A stretch of 64,000 nucleotides of DNA, taken from contig NZ_JOAX01000004.1 in NCBI RefSeq assembly GCF_000720485.1, positions 62,001 to 126,000 of the forward strand, given 5' to 3'. This DNA comes from Streptomyces ochraceiscleroticus. GTDB lineage: Bacteria; Actinomycetota; Actinomycetes; Streptomycetales; Streptomycetaceae. Numbering within the stretch: the first letter of the stretch is position 1; every line of letters begins with the position of its first letter. The notes below the pieces were generated by a model that was not told where the DNA came from, did no database searches, and was given only the letters and a program-made list of their open reading frames with translations. Positions 8,022 to 15,683 of this stretch are shown in pieces. Both the position numbers and the translations under genes were made by a program.

Positions 8022-8369
8022 CTAAGCGCGCTGATGAACGTTCGGGTCCAGCGCATCGCGCAGGATGCCGAGGCTGTCCGGCGCGAGTCGGTACCAGGTC
8101 TGGCGGCCTCGCTTCTCTCGCTCCAGGAAGCCGGCCTCGTAGAGGACCTTCAGGTGGTGCGAGACGGTCGGCTGGGAGAGGCCGAGCGGCTCGACGAGGT
8201 CGCAGGTGCACGCCTCGGCGTCCGGCTGGTTCTTGATGAGGCCGAGCAGCCGCAGGCGTGCGGGGTCGGCGATGACGCGCAGGGCGGCGGCAAGCTGCTC
8301 GGCGTCGTCCTGGGACAGCGGGCCCGTCAGTACGGGCGGGCAGCACAACTGGATCACGGGGGTGCTCAT
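8022..8369 (-). CDS. arsR: ArsR-family metalloid-responsive repressor
   Basis: 115-aa winged-helix repressor. MSTPVIQLCCPPVL at the N-terminus and EACTCDLVEPLGLSQPTVSHHLKVL (recognition helix with the classic ELCVCDL-like CxC) match As(III)-sensing ArsR. ATG 8369 gives the usual length. It is divergent from the ArsP-type permease, with two copies of a 16-bp operator-like element between them, so it probably represses itself and the permease until arsenite or an organoarsenical binds the cysteines. Confidence 0.9.
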   Translation of the reverse strand: MSTPVIQLCCPPVLTGPLSQDDAEQLAAALRVIADPARLRLLGLIKNQPDAEACTCDLVEPLGLSQPTVSHHLKVLYEAGFLEREKRGRQTWYRLAPDSLGILRDALDPNVHQRA

Positions 8370-8412
8370 GCCCGACCCAACGATGACGATCGATGGATTG
8401 TTCCCGGAACTT

Positions 8413-8464
8413 ATTGACACTCATCGATAGAACCGTAGTCTCTAATTCATCGACAGCCGTCAAT
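8413..8464. promoter_or_regulatory. Two opposed ArsR-type operators
   Basis: ATTGACACTCATCGAT at 8413-8428 and ATCGACAGCCGTCAAT at 8449-8464. The second is the reverse complement form of the same pattern ATTGAC-N5-TCGAT. Half-sites ATYGA face each other across six bases. They lie between divergent arsR and the permease and recur at 10130-10182. Confidence 0.7.
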
Positions 8465-8479
8465 GTGTTGGAGACAGTC

Positions 8480-9553
8480 ATGATCGAGTCAGTGGTCGAC
8501 GTGCTCGGCCGCGTGGCCGTTGACGTGTGGAGCACCTTCACCGCCAACTGGCCGTTTCTGCTGATCAGTGTGGTCGTCGCCTCGGCCATCACCGTGTATG
8601 TCGGGGCGGACAGACTCTCGGCCGCCCTCAGGAAGAAGACCTGGGTCGCCGTGGTCGGCGCGGTCATCCTGGCAAGCGTGACGCCGTTCTGTTCCTGCGG
8701 CACCACCGCGGTCGTCCTGGGCGCGCTGGCGTCCAGCGTCCCCTGGGCCCCGGTCGTGGCCTTCATGGTCTCCTCGCCGTTGACCAGCCCCGAGGAGTAC
8801 GTCTACTCAACCGGGCTGTTCGGGTTCAGCTTCGCGACGACCTTCTTCCTCGCGGCCATCGTGCTGGGCCTCGCGGCCGGCGCCATCACCCACTTCATCG
8901 AGAAGACCGGGTGGCTCAAGGGGCAGGCGCGCATGGAGGGAGCCGAGGAGGCTTCTTGCTGCGGCAGCGCCGAGGAAGAGAAGCCTGCCGACGAGGGTGG
9001 TTGCTGCGGCCCGGCCGACGGCGGCGAGAGCAACGGCGGCGGCGTTACGGTTCCCGCCGGTGGCGGTCTGGCCCGTGCGGCCCTGCTGGAGCGCGCCGAG
9101 AGCAAGCCCATCGCCCCGGCCCCCGAGGTCAGCCTGGTCAGCAAGTACAAGCTGGACGAGCTCGGCACCACCCTCTGGAAGAACGCCCGTCGCCTGGCCC
9201 TGTACTTCTTCGGCTTCGCCGCCCTCGGCTACCTGCTGATCGAGTCCATCCCCACCAGCTTCCTCACCGACTACCTCGGCGGCGACTCCCCCCTCGCCGT
9301 CCCGCTGGCAGCGCTGATCGGCATCCCCGTCTACCTCAACTCCGACGGTTCGCTCCCCCTGGTCGCCACCCTGATGCACGGCGGCATGGGCCCCGGCCCC
9401 GCTCTCGCCTTCCTGGTCACCGGAGCGGGCACCAGCATCGGCGCCATCAGCGGCATGTTCATCATTGCCCGTAAGAAGATCGTCGGCCTCGTCGTCGGCT
9501 CGCTCTTCAGCGGTGCCGTGCTGCTCGGCTGGCTCGCCCCGATGTGGCTCTGA
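8480..9553 (+). CDS. arsP: ArsP/YraQ-type permease for (organo)arsenic efflux
   Basis: 357-aa polytopic inner-membrane permease (DUF318/ArsP family). The signature TPFCSCGTTAVVLGAL lies in the first half and the matching second-half helices end with GAGTSIGAISGMFIIARK. ArsP proteins export trivalent organoarsenicals. The central loop carries two extra cysteine-pair motifs, EEASCCGSAEEE and GGCCGPADGG, comparable to those in the GNAT-like protein at 4111-5496. ATG 8480 has GGAG seven bases upstream. It is controlled by the divergent arsR and flanked downstream by a strong terminator. An export role for the arsenic product of this locus, or self-protection from it, is inferred. Confidence 0.85.
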   Translation: MIESVVDVLGRVAVDVWSTFTANWPFLLISVVVASAITVYVGADRLSAALRKKTWVAVVGAVILASVTPFCSCGTTAVVLGALASSVPWAPVVAFMVSSPLTSPEEYVYSTGLFGFSFATTFFLAAIVLGLAAGAITHFIEKTGWLKGQARMEGAEEASCCGSAEEEKPADEGGCCGPADGGESNGGGVTVPAGGGLARAALLERAESKPIAPAPEVSLVSKYKLDELGTTLWKNARRLALYFFGFAALGYLLIESIPTSFLTDYLGGDSPLAVPLAALIGIPVYLNSDGSLPLVATLMHGGMGPGPALAFLVTGAGTSIGAISGMFIIARKKIVGLVVGSLFSGAVLLGWLAPMWL

Positions 9554-9606
9554 TACTCAACAGCCCCACCGCGCAGAATGACTGAGCCTCCGGCTCACTG
9601 ACGGCA

Positions 9607-9638
9607 ACGGCCCGCTCCCGATCTCGGGGGCGGGCCGT
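9607..9638. terminator. Bidirectional hairpin terminator
   Basis: GC-rich 13-bp stem (cggcccgctcccg / cgggggcgggccg, one G-T mismatch) with a four-base loop, between the convergent permease and the second arsR. Confidence 0.75.
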
Positions 9639-9663
9639 ACCGCGTGGAGGTCGACGCTTGCAC

Positions 9664-10053
9664 TCAGGGCGCACCGACCGGGCCGCTCGCGGCCGCATCC
9701 GTCGCCATGCCGAACCCGGTCAGTTGCTCCAGCGCCTCCCCCAACCGCGCCGGCTGGATCCGGTAGTACACCTCGTTCGCACGCCGATCACTGACGAGTA
9801 CACCCGACTCCCGGAGCTTCCGCAGATGGTGGCTGACCGTCGGACCAGTGACGTCGAACTGTGCGGCGATATCGCCGACGCACAGTTCACCCGTCGGGCA
9901 GCACGCCACGATGCTCGCGATCCGCAACCTCACGGGATCTGCCAGCGCTTTGAACACCGCCGCGAGGTCCAGCGCCTGTTCCGACGTCATCGGCGGCTTG
10001 CACGCCGAAGGACCGCACTCCTGCGCGGACACGACAGCCATGGGCTCGATCAT
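9664..10053 (-). CDS. arsR: Second ArsR-family repressor
   Basis: 129 aa. Starts at ATG 10053; a second ATG four codons later is possible. The winged helix is clear (FDVTGPTVSHHLRKLRESGVL). Cysteine pattern differs from the first ArsR: ECGPSACKPP at the N-terminus and VACCPTGELCVGD before the recognition helix, as in ArsR proteins with alternative As(III) sites. It is divergent from a 54-aa CxxC protein and the aminotransferase, with two further copies of the shared operator between them, so it probably controls those genes. Confidence 0.88.
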   Translation of the reverse strand: MIEPMAVVSAQECGPSACKPPMTSEQALDLAAVFKALADPVRLRIASIVACCPTGELCVGDIAAQFDVTGPTVSHHLRKLRESGVLVSDRRANEVYYRIQPARLGEALEQLTGFGMATDAAASGPVGAP

Positions 10054-10129
10054 GCGTCCCAATCTGACGGATACGGCCCGTCCAGTCCATAGCCGTCCGC
10101 CTCTCGGGAACCTCACCCCACACAAACAC

Positions 10130-10182
10130 ATTGACGTTCATCGATACATTGCGGCAGACTCAACCCATCGACGCTCATCGAT
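10130..10182. promoter_or_regulatory. Two tandem ArsR-type operators
   Basis: ATTGACGTTCATCGAT at 10130-10145 and ATCGACGCTCATCGAT at 10167-10182, both in the same orientation and 37 bases apart. They match the operators at 8413-8464 and sit directly ahead of the 54-aa CxxC gene. Confidence 0.7.
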
Positions 10183-10196
10183 GAAAGGAAGTCGCC

Positions 10197-10361
10197 ATGC
10201 GACGCCTGCTCCGCCCCATTCGCCGGTTCTTCCACGTCGCGTTCGCCGCCAACGTCAAGGACGTGCGGTTCTGCGACGACTGCGCGGAGGTCACCGACTC
10301 GGCCGAGCGCTCCCGTGAGTACCGACGACGCCTCGCGGCGGTCTTGGCCGCGTCGCGCTGA
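10197..10361 (+). CDS. 54-aa CxxC protein
   Basis: Small basic protein beginning MRRLLRPIRRFFHVAF with a CxxC pair in VRFCDDCAEV and an Arg-rich C-terminus. ATG 10197 has AAAGGA upstream. Small proteins with this FCDDCAEV pattern occur in streptomycetes but have no role known to me. It is the first gene downstream of two ArsR-type operators and precedes the aminotransferase by 64 bases, so expression in response to arsenic is expected. The CxxC could bind metal or metalloid. Confidence 0.65.
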   Translation: MRRLLRPIRRFFHVAFAANVKDVRFCDDCAEVTDSAERSREYRRRLAAVLAASR

Positions 10362-10425
10362 GACCTGCCAACACACCCCTGGCGGGCGGTCATTCGCTCC
10401 GCCCCGACGAGACGGCGAAGGAATC

Positions 10426-11670
10426 ATGAACAGCCCCACCGCTGCACGTATGGACCGGTCGTCCATCCGCCTGGCCCACCGCGCCACCCAAGTGCCGCCC
10501 TCGGCGACCGCCGCGCTGGACGCACACGCCAAGAGCCTGATCGCCGACGGCGTGGACGTCATCAACCTCACCAGCGGAGAACCGTCCTTCCCGACCGTCG
10601 AACCCGCAGCCCGCGCCGCTGTCTCCGCCATCACCGAGGACTTCACGCGGTACACGGCAGCGGCCGGCATCCCCGAGCTGCGCGCCGCCGTGGCGACCTA
10701 CCTCAACCGGCACAACACCGCGTACGAGGCCGCGAACGTCGTTGTCTCCGCCGGCGCCAAGCAGGCCCTGCAGTACGCGTTCACAGTTCTGCTGGAGCCG
10801 GGTGACGAGGTACTCATCCCGGCGCCGTACTGGGTGAGTTACCCGCACCTGGTGTCGCTCGCCGGCGGCAGGCCGATCGAGGTCCACCCCGCCCCGGGCA
10901 ACGGCCTGAAGATCACCCCCGAACAGGTCCGCGCCGCGCTCACCCCGCGCACCCGCGTCCTGCTCCTCAACAGCCCGGCCAACCCTTCCGGCGTCGTCTA
11001 CAGCCACGATGAACTGTCCGAACTGGCCGCGCTCGCCGTCGAGTACGACCTGACCATCGTCAGCGACGAAATCTGCGACCACTGGGTCTACGGCGATGCC
11101 GAGTTCACCAGTGTCGCCGCGCTCAGCCCGGACGTGGCCCAGCGCACCATCACCATCGGTGGCGTCTCCAAGACCTTCGCCATGACCGGCTGGCGCATCG
11201 GCTGGACCGCCGCACCCGTGGAGGTCGCCAAGGCCATCGCCGCGGTCCAGAGCCACACCGCCTCAGCCCCCTCGTCCATATCCCAGCGAGCGGCCCTCGG
11301 CGCGCTCACCACCGACCTGGACGCCGAACTCGCCAAGCGCCGTGACGAACTCGACGAGCGCCGCAAGACCACACTCCAGGCGATCGCCGACATCCCCGGC
11401 CTGAGCCTCGACGCCGACCCGCAGGGCGCCTTCTTCGTCTTCGCCAACGTCTCCGGCACGTACGGCCTGCAAACGGAAGGCCGGACGATCCGGACCGCGG
11501 CCGACTTCGCGGAACTGCTCCTCTCCCAGGCCAATGTCGCAGTGGTACCGGGAGCCGACTTCGCGGCCCCCGACCACGTCCGTATCTCTTACACGGTCCC
11601 GGCCGACCGCCTGGCCGAGGCGCTGTCACGAATCGCACGGTTCACCGCAGCCCTTTCCCCGGCCGCTTGA
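10426..11670 (+). CDS. Class I/II PLP aminotransferase (AspC-like)
   Basis: 414-aa fold-type I aminotransferase. Visible: PLP and substrate contacts LTSGEPSFPT, SAGAKQALQYAF, LLNSPANPSGVVYS, VSDEICDHWVYG, and the PLP lysine in IGGVSKTFAMTGWRIGW. ATG 10426 has GAAGGA upstream; an upstream in-frame start at 10315 would overlap the CxxC gene. Sequence type is aspartate/aromatic-like. Because it follows the ArsR-controlled small gene, it may transaminate arsonopyruvate to arsono-alanine, as phosphonopyruvate transaminases do for phosphonates. That substrate is inference; ordinary aspartate or prephenate transamination is the alternative. Confidence 0.88.
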   Translation: MNSPTAARMDRSSIRLAHRATQVPPSATAALDAHAKSLIADGVDVINLTSGEPSFPTVEPAARAAVSAITEDFTRYTAAAGIPELRAAVATYLNRHNTAYEAANVVVSAGAKQALQYAFTVLLEPGDEVLIPAPYWVSYPHLVSLAGGRPIEVHPAPGNGLKITPEQVRAALTPRTRVLLLNSPANPSGVVYSHDELSELAALAVEYDLTIVSDEICDHWVYGDAEFTSVAALSPDVAQRTITIGGVSKTFAMTGWRIGWTAAPVEVAKAIAAVQSHTASAPSSISQRAALGALTTDLDAELAKRRDELDERRKTTLQAIADIPGLSLDADPQGAFFVFANVSGTYGLQTEGRTIRTAADFAELLLSQANVAVVPGADFAAPDHVRISYTVPADRLAEALSRIARFTAALSPAA

Positions 11671-11737
11671 TCCCAGGTTTGCCGCATCACGCGGTCCGGT
11701 TGTGAGCGGCGCCCAGGCCCAGTCCGCTGGGTCCGTG

Positions 11738-11912
11738 ATGAGCTGGTGGACGAGCGTTCACAGGCATCTGGGGTGGGGTGATCTGAGCGATGCAGAGTGG
11801 TTTCGGCTGGAGTCGCACTTGCCGAAGAACGTTGATCGAGGCAGGCGTTGGAAGTGCCACCGGACTGTGATCAATGAGATTTCCTTCCGGCTCAGGACCG
11901 GACTTCCGATAA
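11738..11912 (+). mobile_element. IS5-type transposase remnant (N-terminal fragment)
   Basis: Translation reads LSDAEWFRLESHLPKN, then RGRRWKCHRTVINEISFRLRTGLP, the N-terminal signature of IS5-group transposases. Similarity stops at the LRTGLP segment and AT-rich unrelated sequence follows (11907-11960), which probably contains the promoter of the secreted-protein gene. No terminal inverted repeats were identified. Confidence 0.7.
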
Positions 11913-12020
11913 GCTTCATTACAACCCTTATAGGGGACTTTTCGCATGAACTAGGGCTGATGAACTCAGTATTCCTCTGGTCTGACCGGCGAGTGCCGGG
12001 CAGCACTACGAGGAGGACAC

Positions 12021-12425
12021 ATGCGCAAGCGCCTCTCCGCGACGGTGGCGATTCTCGCCGCTTCGCTTCTGGCGGTTGGGTCGGGCTCGGCTGTCGCAGC
12101 CGACCCTCCGAAGGCGATCGCTCCGTACGCACAGGCTGCGGCATCGGTGACAGCCAACGGCGATGTACTGATCGCCAAGAACGTCGACAAGGTCACCAAG
12201 CCGGACACAGGCCGCTACTGCGTCCACATCTCCGACCCGGACATCGACCTCGCCCGCAGCATCCCGACAGGGACTCTGAACGGCTATGAGGCCAAGGGCG
12301 GGTCCGTACGGGTGTACACCAGCCCGGCGGGCATCTGCGGCAACGACCCGGACACTGTCTACGTGAGCGTCTTCAACAAGGACGGTGCGTTCACGAACGC
12401 GGCGTTCTTCTTCTCCATCCAGTAG
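12021..12425 (+). CDS. Small secreted protein, unknown function
   Basis: 134 aa with a clear signal peptide (MRKRLSATVAILAASLLAVG, cleavage near AVAA-DPP). The mature part has two cysteines (GRYCVHIS and AGICGND) that could form one disulfide, and a C-terminal beta-rich stretch VYVSVFNKDGAFTNAAFFFSIQ. ATG 12021 has GAGGAGG just upstream. It sits between two inverted IS5-type relics and is followed by a terminator, so it stands alone and may have been moved in. I recognise no family. Confidence 0.75.
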   Translation: MRKRLSATVAILAASLLAVGSGSAVAADPPKAIAPYAQAAASVTANGDVLIAKNVDKVTKPDTGRYCVHISDPDIDLARSIPTGTLNGYEAKGGSVRVYTSPAGICGNDPDTVYVSVFNKDGAFTNAAFFFSIQ

Positions 12426-12445
12426 GCGCTGCTGTCAGCACCGAC

Positions 12446-12472
12446 GCGGGGCCCGGCACCGCCGGGCCCCGC
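12446..12472. terminator. Hairpin terminator
   Basis: Perfect 11-bp stem (gcggggcccgg / ccgggccccgc) with a five-base loop, 20 bases after the secreted-protein stop. Confidence 0.8.
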
Positions 12473-12482
12473 GCTCTTGACG

Positions 12483-12545
12483 GTTCCACCGTGCGGTGGC
12501 ATTTCCATCTGCCGCCCCGACCCGTGTTCTTCGGTAAGTGCGGCT
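12483..12545 (-). mobile_element. Second IS5-type transposase remnant, opposite orientation
   Basis: The minus strand encodes PHLPKNTGRGGRWKCHRTV, clearly homologous to SHLPKNVDRGRRWKCHRTV of the relic at 11738-11912. Only about 20 codons remain. The pair flanks the secreted-protein gene in inverted orientation. Confidence 0.6.
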
Positions 12546-12617
12546 TCTGGGGAAGAGGACGCGGCTGATCGACCACTGCGGCTCCGGACCGTCTACCTGC
12601 CACGTAGCGTAGGCGCC

Positions 12618-13481
12618 ATGACGGCAATATCCCCGCGCGAGGCCAGGCGCTGTTACAACGCCCACCATCCCGTACACGCGGCGTATTACTTCTCGCCCGA
12701 GCACGATGCCACGTACGCGGGTCTCGGGCTGGAGCGCGGCCCCATGGCCTACCTGGCCGGCCGGGCCGCGCCGTTCGGGCAGGTGGGCGCTGGTGCGGTC
12801 ACCGCCGCCTTCTACAACTTCCACCCTGATCTCGTGGCACGGCACATTCCCCGGGCCTGGGAGGTCGCCTCTCCTTCCACTGTCCTTGAATCCCGGCTGC
12901 GCATCGTGGATGCCTACCTCACCCGGCTGCTGGGCCGTGAGGTGATCAGTTCTCCTGAGATGGCGGAGAGCGCCGAGCTGGCCCTCCGGGCCGCCGAAGC
13001 CTGCAGCCGGCCCGGTCGGCCTCTGTACTCGGCCAACGCCGACCTGCCAGTGCCCGACGCTCCGCATCTGGCCTTCTGGCACGCCACCACCCTGCTGCGT
13101 GAGCACCGCGGTGACGGCCATGTGACCGCGCTTGTGGAAGCAGGGCTCGACGGCCTGGAGGCCCTGGTGTCCCATACCGCCACCGGCACGAACTGGCGGC
13201 CCGGGTACCTGCAGTCCGCGCGGGGCTGGTCCCCGGAGGAGTGGGCCGCGGCGGAGGAGCGGCTGCGGGCTCGCGGCGTCCTCGACGCTCAGGGGACACT
13301 GACCGAGCAGGGGGCGGAGTTGCGTCGGGCCATCGAGGCCGATACCGACCGCCTTGACGTGGCCCCCTACGAGCACCTGGGGGCGGCGGGCACCCAACGG
13401 CTCACTGAACTGGCCGGAGCCTTTTCCAAGGTGGTCCTGGCGGGTGGCGGCCTGCCGCTCAAGGACATCGGCAAGCGCTGA
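12618..13481 (+). CDS. SCO6745/SalK-family protein
   Basis: 287-aa soluble protein of the SCO6745 (SalK-like) family common in actinomycetes. It begins MTAISPREARRCYNAHHPVH and contains YFSPE, the AAPFGQVGAGAVTAAFYNF segment, and a C-terminal winged-helix-like part (WSPEEWAAAEERLRARGVL, LTEQGAELRRAIEADTD). ATG 12618 is chosen; longer in-frame extensions cross the IS relic. Function is not established; members often lie near regulatory or antibiotic genes. It ends in a strong shared terminator with the convergent FMN reductase. Confidence 0.8.
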   Translation: MTAISPREARRCYNAHHPVHAAYYFSPEHDATYAGLGLERGPMAYLAGRAAPFGQVGAGAVTAAFYNFHPDLVARHIPRAWEVASPSTVLESRLRIVDAYLTRLLGREVISSPEMAESAELALRAAEACSRPGRPLYSANADLPVPDAPHLAFWHATTLLREHRGDGHVTALVEAGLDGLEALVSHTATGTNWRPGYLQSARGWSPEEWAAAEERLRARGVLDAQGTLTEQGAELRRAIEADTDRLDVAPYEHLGAAGTQRLTELAGAFSKVVLAGGGLPLKDIGKR

Positions 13482-13512
13482 GGCGTTGTGTGACGGAGGA
13501 GGGCATGACTCG

Positions 13513-13551
13513 CCCCTGAATGCGTCGTCTTTTCTGTGACGCATTCAGGGG
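13513..13551. terminator. Bidirectional hairpin terminator
   Basis: Perfect 14-bp stem (cccctgaatgcgtc / gacgcattcagggg) with an 11-base loop, between the SCO6745-type gene and the convergent end of the PKS-NRPS operon. It marks the likely 3' boundary of that operon. Confidence 0.85.
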
Positions 13552-13603
13552 TTCACGGGTAGCTGCGCGGGCCGTTCACGGCGGAGCGAGTCCGCCAGCC
13601 CAC

Positions 13604-14146
13604 TCAGCCTTCCGCGCCCTGTTCCTTCGCCGCACGTGCCATCGCCGCGAGGACATCTTTCAGCGCGGCCAACGTCTCCTCGTCGCTGACCCGGCCCTCC
13701 GTGACCTTGGCGCTGGCGAGCGGAATGGGGAGGGACTCGGGGAGGATGTTCGCGCCCATCACCTCCAGGGTTTCCTTGACCCATGCCTGGGCCCTGTCGC
13801 CGCCCGTCATCGACGGCGACGCGGTGACCACGGCGACCGGCTTGTCCACCAGTTCACCGCCGCCGACTATCCACTCCAGACCGTTCTTCAGCACCCCTGA
13901 CGTACCGTGTGCGTACTCCGGGCTGGAGATCATCACCGCGTCCGCGGATTCGAGCAGCGCCCGGAACTCCATGACCTCGGGCGGCGGGCACTCGCTCTCC
14001 ACGTCCTGATTGAAGAAGGGCAGGCTCCCCAGCCCTTCGTAGACCGTCATCGACACCGGCGGCAGGCACAATTCGGCAGCGGTGCGCACCACCGCGGTGT
14101 TGAGCGACCTGGCCCGCAGGCTCCCGGAGATGGCGACGAATTTCAT
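13604..14146 (-). CDS. NAD(P)H-dependent FMN reductase
   Basis: 180-aa flavodoxin-like reductase: GSLRARSLN near the N-terminus (FMN phosphate loop) and SSPEYAHGTSGVLKNGLEW, the SPEY signature of the family. ATG 14146 has AAAGGAA upstream, 12 bases after the phosphopantetheinyl transferase stop, so it is the last gene of the PKS-NRPS operon. It could supply reduced FMN to the luciferase-like monooxygenase domain in the NRPS (inference). Confidence 0.88.
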   Translation of the reverse strand: MKFVAISGSLRARSLNTAVVRTAAELCLPPVSMTVYEGLGSLPFFNQDVESECPPPEVMEFRALLESADAVMISSPEYAHGTSGVLKNGLEWIVGGGELVDKPVAVVTASPSMTGGDRAQAWVKETLEVMGANILPESLPIPLASAKVTEGRVSDEETLAALKDVLAAMARAAKEQGAEG

Positions 14147-14158
14147 CTGGTTCCTTTC

Positions 14159-14878
14159 CTATCCTTCAAGAAGAGCTAAGCATCGCGCATGGATTGACGG
14201 TTGTCGCCGTGTACTTGGCAGCGCCAGTGCCGCCATCGTCCCCGGCAGCACTTCGACATCGGTCACCGTCCAGAGCCGAGGGCCCTTTCCCGTACCGCAT
14301 TGGACCGTGACGGGCCCCTTCCGGTCGGGACTCACGTCGACGGTTCTCAGGTCCATCGTGATGCCGACACCGATGGCCTTGGTGACCGCCTCCTTGCGGA
14401 CCCAGGCGCGGTAGAACGCTTGCAGTTGTTCTCCTGGCGGCAGTCCGCGAACGTACGCCGCCTCGACCGGTGAAAGGCACTGAGCCGCGGTTTCCTGGAC
14501 GTCGAGGGGGCGTAGCACCTCGACGTCGGCTCCCACTGCCCCGGCAGGGACCACGGCTACCAGCGCCTGTTGTTCGGAGCGGGAAAAGCTGAAGGACAGC
14601 TGCGTCGGGGGAAAGGCGACGCGCGGGGGCCCGTGATCGTCACTCCCGCATCCGGGGCACGAGTGGCGCCCGAGGACTATCCGGTCGGCCTCGGTTTTCA
14701 GGTGTTCTGCCAGCACGCGCCGTAGCGCGGCCCGTCCTGTCACAAACGACGCTCTGTCCTCGGTCCTCCGGTACCGGTCGGCCCGTCTGCATTCCGCGGC
14801 GTCGAGCAGTGCAACGTCACGTTCGCTCGCTGACGCCGGCAGCCGTACCGACCACACGAAGGCTTCCATCGCCGTCAC
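14159..14878 (-). CDS. Sfp-type 4'-phosphopantetheinyl transferase
   Basis: About 239 aa. Signature motifs GAVGADVEVL and FYRAWVRKEAVTKAIG carry the Mg- and CoA-binding residues. A Cys cluster (HSCPGCGSDDHG) sits in the middle. GTG 14878 overlaps the thioesterase stop (GTGA) and has GGGAG upstream; ATG 14869 is an alternative. It would activate the PCP and ACP domains of this cluster by transferring phosphopantetheine from CoA. Confidence 0.9.
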   Translation of the reverse strand: MTAMEAFVWSVRLPASASERDVALLDAAECRRADRYRRTEDRASFVTGRAALRRVLAEHLKTEADRIVLGRHSCPGCGSDDHGPPRVAFPPTQLSFSFSRSEQQALVAVVPAGAVGADVEVLRPLDVQETAAQCLSPVEAAYVRGLPPGEQLQAFYRAWVRKEAVTKAIGVGITMDLRTVDVSPDRKGPVTVQCGTGKGPRLWTVTDVEVLPGTMAALALPSTRRQPSIHARCLALLEG

Positions 14879-15678
14879 GCGATGCTCTCCCGCGCTGCCC
14901 GGCGGGCCGCGGACACCGCCGCGGTGACACGCCGAGTGATCGCACGGTGGTGATCCTGGAGGTAGAAGTGTCCGCCTCCGAACATGTTCAGGCCGAGGAA
15001 GTGTTCCGTCTGCTCCGACCAGGCGGCCAGACACTCCCGCCCGACCACCGGGTCATCGTCTCCACCGAACGCAGACACCGGTACATGAAGTGGTGCGGCG
15101 CCCAACACCGGCCGCCAGGTGTCGACGAGGGTGAAATCGTTGCGGAACGTGGGGCCGAAGACCCGCCACATCGAGTCCTCGTCCAGCAGTGCGTCGGGGG
15201 TGCCGCCTACCGACCGCAGCCAATCCCGCAACTGGTCGTCGGTGAGCAGGTGCCGTGCGCCTGCTGTCGCACCGTCGGCGGAGCGTGGTGCGCCGCAGGC
15301 GGACAGCCCCAGCCAGACGGGGAGCGGACGCCCTTGCGCCTCCAAGTACCGCGTCAGTTCATATGCGACCAGGGCACCCATGCTGTGCCCGAAGAAGGCG
15401 AAGGGGCGGTCGGCCCACGGCAGGATCTCTTCGGCGAAGAACCTCACCAGCCCGTCGCTGTTGTCGATCAGAGGGACACCGTGCAGTCGGCCCCGACCGG
15501 GCGCGTCCAGCAGACAGACTTCCCAGTCGGCCGGGAACGCGTACTCCCAGTCCTTGTAGAGGAGATGCGAGCCACCGGCATGGTGGAACAGGAACAGCCG
15601 CAGCCCGGCTCCCGGTACGGGCCGGGGGCACGTCACGGCTCCGTGAGCCAGCGGGCGCCTGGTGGGTCTTGTCGCCAT
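14875..15678 (-). CDS. Type II thioesterase
   Basis: 267-aa alpha/beta hydrolase of the editing TEII family: LFLFHHAGGS oxyanion region, catalytic serine in FFGHSMGALVAYEL, and histidine in FGGGHFYLQDH. Its role is removal of stalled or mis-primed acyl groups from carrier proteins of the neighbouring PKS-NRPS. ATG 15678 lies five bases after the FMN-reductase stop; GTG 15687, which overlaps that stop, is also possible. The stop overlaps the phosphopantetheinyl transferase start. Confidence 0.92.
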   Translation of the reverse strand: MATRPTRRPLAHGAVTCPRPVPGAGLRLFLFHHAGGSHLLYKDWEYAFPADWEVCLLDAPGRGRLHGVPLIDNSDGLVRFFAEEILPWADRPFAFFGHSMGALVAYELTRYLEAQGRPLPVWLGLSACGAPRSADGATAGARHLLTDDQLRDWLRSVGGTPDALLDEDSMWRVFGPTFRNDFTLVDTWRPVLGAAPLHVPVSAFGGDDDPVVGRECLAAWSEQTEHFLGLNMFGGGHFYLQDHHRAITRRVTAAVSAARRAARESIA

Positions 15679-15683
15679 CGGTG

